Source of the DNA: a bacterium
Lineage (GTDB): Bacteria > Bacillota > Clostridia > Lachnospirales > Lachnospiraceae
DNA length: 46,647 nucleotides
NCBI GenBank assembly: GCA_028724545.1
Contig: JAQYCU010000048.1
Span: 1-46,647, forward strand
Direction of reading: 5' to 3'
The notes below the pieces were generated by a model. It saw only the letters and a list, made by a program, of their open reading frames with translations. It made no database searches and was not told the DNA's origin. Below are positions 42,559 through 46,647 of the stretch, piece after piece. Position 1 is the stretch's first letter. Each line of letters begins with the position of its first letter. The position numbers were made by a program, and so were the translations under genes.

Positions 42559-42587
42559 TTGACAGTAAAAAAAATATGGGCTATAAT
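42559..42587 (+). promoter_or_regulatory. Consensus sigma-A promoter of the MarR gene
   Basis: TTGACA (42559-42564) and TATAAT (42582-42587) are exact consensus with a 17-bp spacer, the best promoter in the window. Such a strong promoter for a regulator implies repression most of the time. Confidence 0.88.
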
Positions 42588-42592
42588 AGTTC

Positions 42593-42609
42593 TAAAATGA
42601 ACCATTTTA
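42593..42609 (+). promoter_or_regulatory. Candidate MarR operator palindrome
   Basis: TAAAATG (42593-42599), AAC, CATTTTA (42603-42609) is a perfect inverted repeat lying over the expected transcription start. Its size and position match autorepression sites of MarR regulators, so it is the likely binding site of the protein encoded at 42641. Confidence 0.65.
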
Positions 42610-42640
42610 TAATATACTATTAAAAAAAGGAAGTGATGAG

Positions 42641-43075
42641 TTGGACGACAAGCTGGAGTTGCTTTTAAGTGGTCAGCAGTACAAAAAACTTCAAGAGTTT
42701 TGGTATGGCAGGGTTCTGGAAGAATATCAGCTTAATATAGTAGATGTCAGGGTATTACTCTTCCTGGACGAGCATAAAAAGTTCGACACGGCAAAAGATA
42801 TTGTCGAGATGCATTATCTTACCAAGTCCTATGTATCCAAGTCAATTGACAAATTGATTGCAAAAGGATTTCTGGAAAGAAAACATTTAAGCGATGACCG
42901 CAGATATGTTCATTTACTGGTAAGAGAAGAGGCGCTTCCGGTTATAAAGGCAGTCAGGGACAGAAAAGAAACCATGGTAAGACAGATTTTTCAAGGAATC
43001 ACATCTGACCAGAAAGAAGTGTTAATGCAGGTTGCTACAAAAATAAATGAAAATATAGCAGGAGTGCTTCGGTAA
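42641..43075 (+). CDS. MarR family transcriptional regulator
   Basis: The 144-residue protein has the MarR winged helix. DNA-binding helices are in TAKDIVEMHYLTKSYVSKSI and DKLIAKGFLERK, followed by the wing HLSDDRRYVHLLV. C-terminal helices form the dimer interface. The ligand is unknown. TTG 42641 is the best start: AAGGAAG lies 6-12 nt upstream, and no in-frame ATG fits. It likely represses its own strong promoter through the adjacent palindrome. Citrate synthase follows by 30 bp and is probably in the same transcript, so the regulator may set glutamate-branch carbon flow. Confidence 0.9.
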   Translation: MDDKLELLLSGQQYKKLQEFWYGRVLEEYQLNIVDVRVLLFLDEHKKFDTAKDIVEMHYLTKSYVSKSIDKLIAKGFLERKHLSDDRRYVHLLVREEALPVIKAVRDRKETMVRQIFQGITSDQKEVLMQVATKINENIAGVLR

Positions 43076-43105
43076 CGAAGCCGAGGAAAGATTAGGAGGT
43101 ATTTG

Positions 43106-44536
43106 ATGAGTACAAGTTTTGAAAAAATGATGTCAGATTATGCAAATGAATACAGTAAAATCTGTAGAAAAAACAATCAGATTGACGCAGGATTATTTGA
43201 TGAGTATGGCGTAAAGCGTGGGTTAAGAGATAAGAACGGAAAGGGAGTACTTTCTGGTATTACGAATATTTCACTGATTAAGTCAAGTGAAACAAAAGAC
43301 GGCAGAACGGTTCCGTGTGACGGACAGCTGTTTTACCGTGGTTACAATATTTTTGATTTGACTTCCGGTTTCCGTAAGGACAAGCGATTTGGTTTTGAAG
43401 AAACAGCATATCTTCTTTTGTTCGGCGAGTTGCCTACCAGCGACCAGTTAGCAGAATTTTCTAAAATTCTGGCAAAGAACAGACGTCTTCCAACGAACTT
43501 TGTCCGTGATGTTATTATGAAAGCACCAAGCAAAGACATTATGAATTCTTTGACAAAGAGTGTGCTGACGCTGTCTTCTTATGATGATAAAGTAACAGAT
43601 AATTCACTGGAAAATGTATTGCAGCAGAGTCTGATGCTGATTTCTGTATTTCCGATGCTGGCAGTATATGGATATCACGCATATAACCATTATGAGCGTG
43701 ATGAAAGTTTTTATATCCATCGTCCGGATGACAATTTATCTGCAGCTGAAAATATTTTAAGAATGCTTCGTCCAAATAAAGAGTATACAGATGTTGAAGC
43801 TAAAGTTCTGGATTTGGCCCTGGTTCTGCATATGGAGCACGGTGGTGGAAACAACTCTACCTTCACAACGCGTGTGGTTACATCTGCAGGTTCTGACACA
43901 TACTCTGTTATCGCAGCAGCCCTGTCTTCTTTGAAAGGACCAAAACACGGTGGCGCAAATATCAAAGTAGTAGAGATGATTCAGGATTTGAAAGAAAATG
44001 TTAAAGATACAACAGATGAGGATGAGGTAAGAGAATATCTTCGCAAACTGGTGCGCAGAGAGGCTTTCGACAGACGTGGATTAATTTATGGAATGGGCCA
44101 TGCAGTATATTCCATTTCCGACCCAAGAGCCGTTGCATTTAAGCAGTTTGTAGAAATGTTAGCAAATGAAAAGCATCAGAAGAAAGAATTTGAATTATAT
44201 TCTATGATTGAGCGTATTGCACCGGAAGTTATCGGAGAAGAATGTGCGATTTATAAAGGTGTTAGTGCAAATGTCGATTTCTATAGTGGATTCGTTTATA
44301 ATATGTTAGGCATTCCGACAGAATTGTTTACACCAATTTTTGCAATGGCACGTATTGTCGGCTGGAGTGCACACCGTATGGAAGAGTTAATCAATGTAGA
44401 CAAGATTATCCGTCCGGCATACCAGAGCATTATGGTTCCAAAAGTATACGAATCATTGCAGGAGCGTTCCACACCAAAGCTGGATACGAATTATTTAAAA
44501 GAACTGCAGTTATCCATGCATGATGGTAATTGCTAG
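43106..44536 (+). CDS. gltA: Citrate synthase
   Basis: This 476-residue enzyme condenses oxaloacetate and acetyl-CoA to citrate, the entry to glutamate synthesis in these anaerobes. Catalytic residues are in LKGPKHGGANIKVVEM (first His), IYGMGHAVYSISDPRA (second His) and the Asp of NVDFYSGFVYNMLG. The N-terminal extension before the fold (about residues 1-60) is longer than in enterobacterial forms but usual for Clostridia. ATG 43106 has AGGAGG 6 nt upstream; the TTG just before it is not needed. It is co-directional with the MarR gene and proB; a 2-methylcitrate synthase activity cannot be excluded. Confidence 0.93.
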   Translation: MSTSFEKMMSDYANEYSKICRKNNQIDAGLFDEYGVKRGLRDKNGKGVLSGITNISLIKSSETKDGRTVPCDGQLFYRGYNIFDLTSGFRKDKRFGFEETAYLLLFGELPTSDQLAEFSKILAKNRRLPTNFVRDVIMKAPSKDIMNSLTKSVLTLSSYDDKVTDNSLENVLQQSLMLISVFPMLAVYGYHAYNHYERDESFYIHRPDDNLSAAENILRMLRPNKEYTDVEAKVLDLALVLHMEHGGGNNSTFTTRVVTSAGSDTYSVIAAALSSLKGPKHGGANIKVVEMIQDLKENVKDTTDEDEVREYLRKLVRREAFDRRGLIYGMGHAVYSISDPRAVAFKQFVEMLANEKHQKKEFELYSMIERIAPEVIGEECAIYKGVSANVDFYSGFVYNMLGIPTELFTPIFAMARIVGWSAHRMEELINVDKIIRPAYQSIMVPKVYESLQERSTPKLDTNYLKELQLSMHDGNC

Positions 44537-44612
44537 AAGAATATAGTTATCCATATACGATGGCAATTGCCAGAAAACTGTAGTTATCCATATGTGAGAG
44601 CAATTGCTAGAA
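44508..44612 (+). repeat. Triple direct repeat, 37-bp period, at the gltA-proB junction
   Basis: Copies of a 31-bp unit lie at 44508-44538, 44545-44575 and 44582-44612. Each begins AGTTATCCAT and ends ATTGC-AGAA. The first copy overlaps the last codons and the stop of citrate synthase; the third ends 12-25 bp before the proB start. Each unit contains a GCAATTGC-like palindrome, perfect as TGGCAATTGCCA at 44561-44572. The period is not a multiple of three, so it is not a coding repeat. Confidence 0.88.
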
Positions 44613-44636
44613 CGGATAACAGAAATGGGGAGTATT

Positions 44637-45437
44637 GTGAAAAAGATAAGCCAGAGAAAAAGAATTGTAGTAAAAGTAGGGACTTCCACACTGACACACA
44701 AAACAGGCAGATTAAATATCCGTCGTGTGGAGCAACTGGTAAAAACGTTGGCCGATATTTATAATTCCGGTCACGAAGTAATACTGGTGTCAAGTGGTTC
44801 CATTGGACTTGGTATGGGAAAATTAGGGATTGTAGACCGTCCGAAGGATACTCCCGGTAAGCAGGCATGCGCAGCAGTAGGCCAGTGCGAACTGATGTAT
44901 TTGTATGACAAATTATTTGGTGAATACAGTATTTCTGTAGCGCAGATTCTCCTGACAAAATATGTTTTGCTGGAAGACCGTAGGAAAAATGTGGAAAATG
45001 CACTGGAGCGTCTGCTTTCGCTGGGTGTGATTCCTGTTGTTAATGAAAATGATACGGTAGCCATAGACGAGTTGGAGTTAGAAGTTGGGGAAAACGATTC
45101 GCTTGCTGCAATAGTAGCAAAAATTGCCCGTGCTGATTTGCTGGTCATTATGTCAGATATAGACGGATTGTATGACTGCGACCCAAGAAGTAATGAAAAA
45201 GCAACATTGATTCCGGTAGTACACGAAATCGATGATGCCATCCGAAGTCTGGCAGGAGGAGCCGGTTCCAAATTTGGGACAGGTGGTATGATTACCAAAA
45301 TCAATGCTGTTGAAATTGCTTATGAAGCAGGAATTGATGTTGTTCTGATGAATGGACAAAGACCGAAGAATTTGTACGATTTGTTTGAAGACCGGCAGGT
45401 AGGTACTTTGTTCACATTAGAGAAAGAAGAAGCATAG
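44637..45437 (+). CDS. proB: Glutamate 5-kinase, without PUA domain
   Basis: ProB phosphorylates glutamate for proline synthesis. The 266-residue protein holds only the amino-acid kinase domain: KRIVVKVGTSTLT, VILVSSGSIGLGMGKLG, VNENDTVAIDELE, VIMSDIDGLYDCDPR and GTGGMITKINAVEIA. The C-terminal PUA domain of the 367-residue enterobacterial enzyme is missing, as is common in Clostridia. GTG 44637 is chosen (GGGGAG at 44627-44632; the known N-terminus starts just there); ATG 44625 is possible but has no site. No proA follows. A strong terminator ends the operon. Confidence 0.93.
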   Translation: MKKISQRKRIVVKVGTSTLTHKTGRLNIRRVEQLVKTLADIYNSGHEVILVSSGSIGLGMGKLGIVDRPKDTPGKQACAAVGQCELMYLYDKLFGEYSISVAQILLTKYVLLEDRRKNVENALERLLSLGVIPVVNENDTVAIDELELEVGENDSLAAIVAKIARADLLVIMSDIDGLYDCDPRSNEKATLIPVVHEIDDAIRSLAGGAGSKFGTGGMITKINAVEIAYEAGIDVVLMNGQRPKNLYDLFEDRQVGTLFTLEKEEA

Positions 45438-45475
45438 AAACTGCAACAAATAAAACAAAACGAACAAAATAAAAG

Positions 45476-45545
45476 AACTGCGTATCTGTGACAAAAATCT
45501 GTTTTGTGAAAACAGGAAAATGCCAGATACGCAGTTTTGTTTTTT
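45476..45545 (+). terminator. Nested terminator between convergent genes
   Basis: AACTGCGTATCTG (45476-45488) pairs perfectly with CAGATACGCAGTT (45524-45536), followed by TTGTTTTTT. The loop holds a second perfect hairpin, CTGTTTT-GTG-AAAACAG (45499-45515). On the minus strand a T-rich tail is also present, so it serves proB and the leftward unknown gene. Its right end touches that gene's stop codon. Confidence 0.85.
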
Positions 45546-46647
45546 AGTGACTTACATTGTCATCCTTAATAATCTGTACTAACTTGTGACGGAATGCTTT
45601 TTCGTAGATATTATCATCATGGAAAACAAAACGGTTAAAGTCAAATTGTGTATCAATTACCATCTTTCTGGTAAAAAGTTCCCGTTCCTTACCGGAAAGG
45701 GAAGGCCAAAAAATGCAGATACAGCCATAAGGTTCATCTGTAATCTGATACCGTCCGGCAAACTCTTCTACCATATCATAATCCAGCATGGCAACGTGGG
45801 AATAATGTCCGATTACTTTCGCCAGTCTTGTTCCGTTAATGGTAAAAGTATTCATATCATAGTCGGCATACGTTACAGCCTCGTCCCCCTTTGGCCGGTC
45901 TTTTGTATATTGCGTAATGACCACAACAGGAAGGGTACGGTTTTGTGCATCAATCAGGGAAGAAAGTGCCTGCAATTCTTCAGTGTTAGTGACTAACTGC
46001 CCCTTTGTACCAAGCCGTGTCACGTCCAGAAGCCCTACCTTGTTCGACAAATCCGTCAGAAAAGAAGGTTTGTTAAAAGTAGAACGCTGTGATACACCAC
46101 GTGGCATATCGCGGGATGTCATATGGTAAAAGTGCAGTTGTCCGTCATCCAGCAATTCGATGGAAGCGTGAAAATGCCACAGTGTTCCGATGGATTTACT
46201 GTCAATATGATGCATTTTCATCAAAAACTTATAGTTTTCCGGTGAATAGACAATTTTTAACTGGTATCCCGGGAGATGATTGATATAAGAAGATACTTCG
46301 CCCGGCATATCCTCAAAAACAGGATTTAGTTTAAAACGTGCCCATTTATACAAAATCGTGGCAGCGTTATTAAATTCGGAAGATAATTTTCGGGTTTCCT
46401 TGTGCAACAGTGGTAATTCCAAATGAAACAGAATATTGGATTCCAGACGTGCCAGGGTAGTTTTCTGGTAAATGCGTTCGTCCTTTACCGGAGCAATGGT
46501 ATCACATACGGCAGCAATCTGCTCGTTGTGAACGGAGCGGTCATTTAATAATTTTACAATCAGATTGTAATTCAGATGTGGGTTGTCCAGTTTCAACAGT
46601 TCCTTAATCAAATCCTTACGGGAGCATTTAAAAAACTGCTTGGCAAC
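45544..46647 (-). CDS. Protein of unknown function, 5' end beyond the window
   Basis: The frame reads leftward from the window edge to a TAA at 45544, giving at least 367 residues. It stays open past the TTG at 46611 to the last base (…VAKQFFKCSRKDL), so the true start is probably outside. No family is recognised. The visible part is mixed alpha/beta and soluble, with no signal peptide or membrane segment. An N-terminal helical region precedes a part rich in aromatic and histidine residues (GTLWHFHASIELL, QLHFYHMTSRDMPRG). A later part contains LPVVVITQYTKDRPKGDEA and CICIFWPSLSG. The terminator at its 3' end is shared with proB. Confidence 0.8.
   Translation of the reverse strand, partial: VAKQFFKCSRKDLIKELLKLDNPHLNYNLIVKLLNDRSVHNEQIAAVCDTIAPVKDERIYQKTTLARLESNILFHLELPLLHKETRKLSSEFNNAATILYKWARFKLNPVFEDMPGEVSSYINHLPGYQLKIVYSPENYKFLMKMHHIDSKSIGTLWHFHASIELLDDGQLHFYHMTSRDMPRGVSQRSTFNKPSFLTDLSNKVGLLDVTRLGTKGQLVTNTEELQALSSLIDAQNRTLPVVVITQYTKDRPKGDEAVTYADYDMNTFTINGTRLAKVIGHYSHVAMLDYDMVEEFAGRYQITDEPYGCICIFWPSLSGKERELFTRKMVIDTQFDFNRFVFHDDNIYEKAFRHKLVQIIKDDNVSH

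Noticed and set aside
42407-42560. T-box or other riboswitch in the serine acetyltransferase leader
   Set aside because: No T-box core or terminator/antiterminator pair could be seen on the minus strand.
44637-45437. ProB broken at the C-terminus
   Set aside because: The kinase domain is complete; PUA-less glutamate 5-kinases are common in Clostridia.

Overview
The window reads as chromosomal DNA from an AT-rich, Gram-positive anaerobe of the class Clostridia, most likely a Lachnospiraceae gut bacterium. The pointers are the housekeeping order mtaB - ireB - ruvX - DUF1292 - rnj - ylbF-like - trmR - trhP-like, strong AGGAGG ribosome sites, sigma-A promoters with 17-bp spacers, a FlxA-like protein, a split transketolase, an EpsC-type serine acetyltransferase and a glutamate 5-kinase without a PUA domain. 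The genus is not determined. No rRNA, tRNA, insertion sequence or prophage gene was found.

Layout. 1-500: the trailer end of a CRISPR array with type II-like 36-bp repeats; its leader and cas genes lie outside the window. 601-4111: rRNA methylation (rsmE) and a tRNA sulfur-transfer pair (cysteine desulfurase and thiI), with a 39-bp tandem repeat between the last two. 4301-4534 (minus): an HPr-like protein without the phosphorylatable histidine. 4772-12073: a long co-directional block for translation fidelity and RNA metabolism (mtaB, ireB, ruvX, DUF1292, RNase J, YlbF-like, trmR, trhP-like). 12172-14700: a WYL regulator and an intracellular GH29 fucosidase. 14751-17840: a FlxA-like protein, then minus-strand cold-shock protein and an ABC-F ATPase. 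17992-20209: a thioesterase and a membrane-anchored arylsulfotransferase-like protein that appears to lack every catalytic residue. 20314-22828: transaldolase and two-subunit transketolase (non-oxidative pentose phosphate pathway). 23091-29096: two YdbS/YdbT-like PH-domain membrane proteins, an amino-acid ABC transporter whose binding domain is fused to the permease in circularly permuted order, its ATPase, an HD hydrolase and a GT2 glycosyltransferase. 29257-32151 (minus): a large GH2 enzyme. 32377-34406: cell-wall amidase, RdgB and a YfcE-like phosphoesterase. 34443-41427: a compact chemotaxis operon, cheR-cheB-cheY-cheA-cheW-mcp. 41492-42406 (minus): serine acetyltransferase. 42641-45437: MarR regulator, citrate synthase, a triple 37-bp repeat and proB. 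45544 to the right edge (minus): an unrecognised protein cut by the window end.

How the genes fit together. Four tRNA or rRNA modification routes lie within 12 kb: m3U1498 (rsmE), s4U (desulfurase/thiI), ms2t6A (mtaB) and mo5U34 (trmR/trhP). RNase J is followed directly by a YlbF-family gene, which suggests an RNA-decay link. The fused transporter starts on the stop codon of the second PH-domain gene, so these genes are probably co-expressed. Citrate synthase and ProB both serve the glutamate/proline branch and lie downstream of a MarR gene whose consensus promoter is followed by a palindrome.

The most unusual observations are the circularly permuted binding domain (25177-26721), the apparently dead arylsulfotransferase (18452-20209), the repeats at 2716-2791 and 44508-44612, the adenine-rich low-complexity intergenic tracts, and the unidentified right-edge protein.
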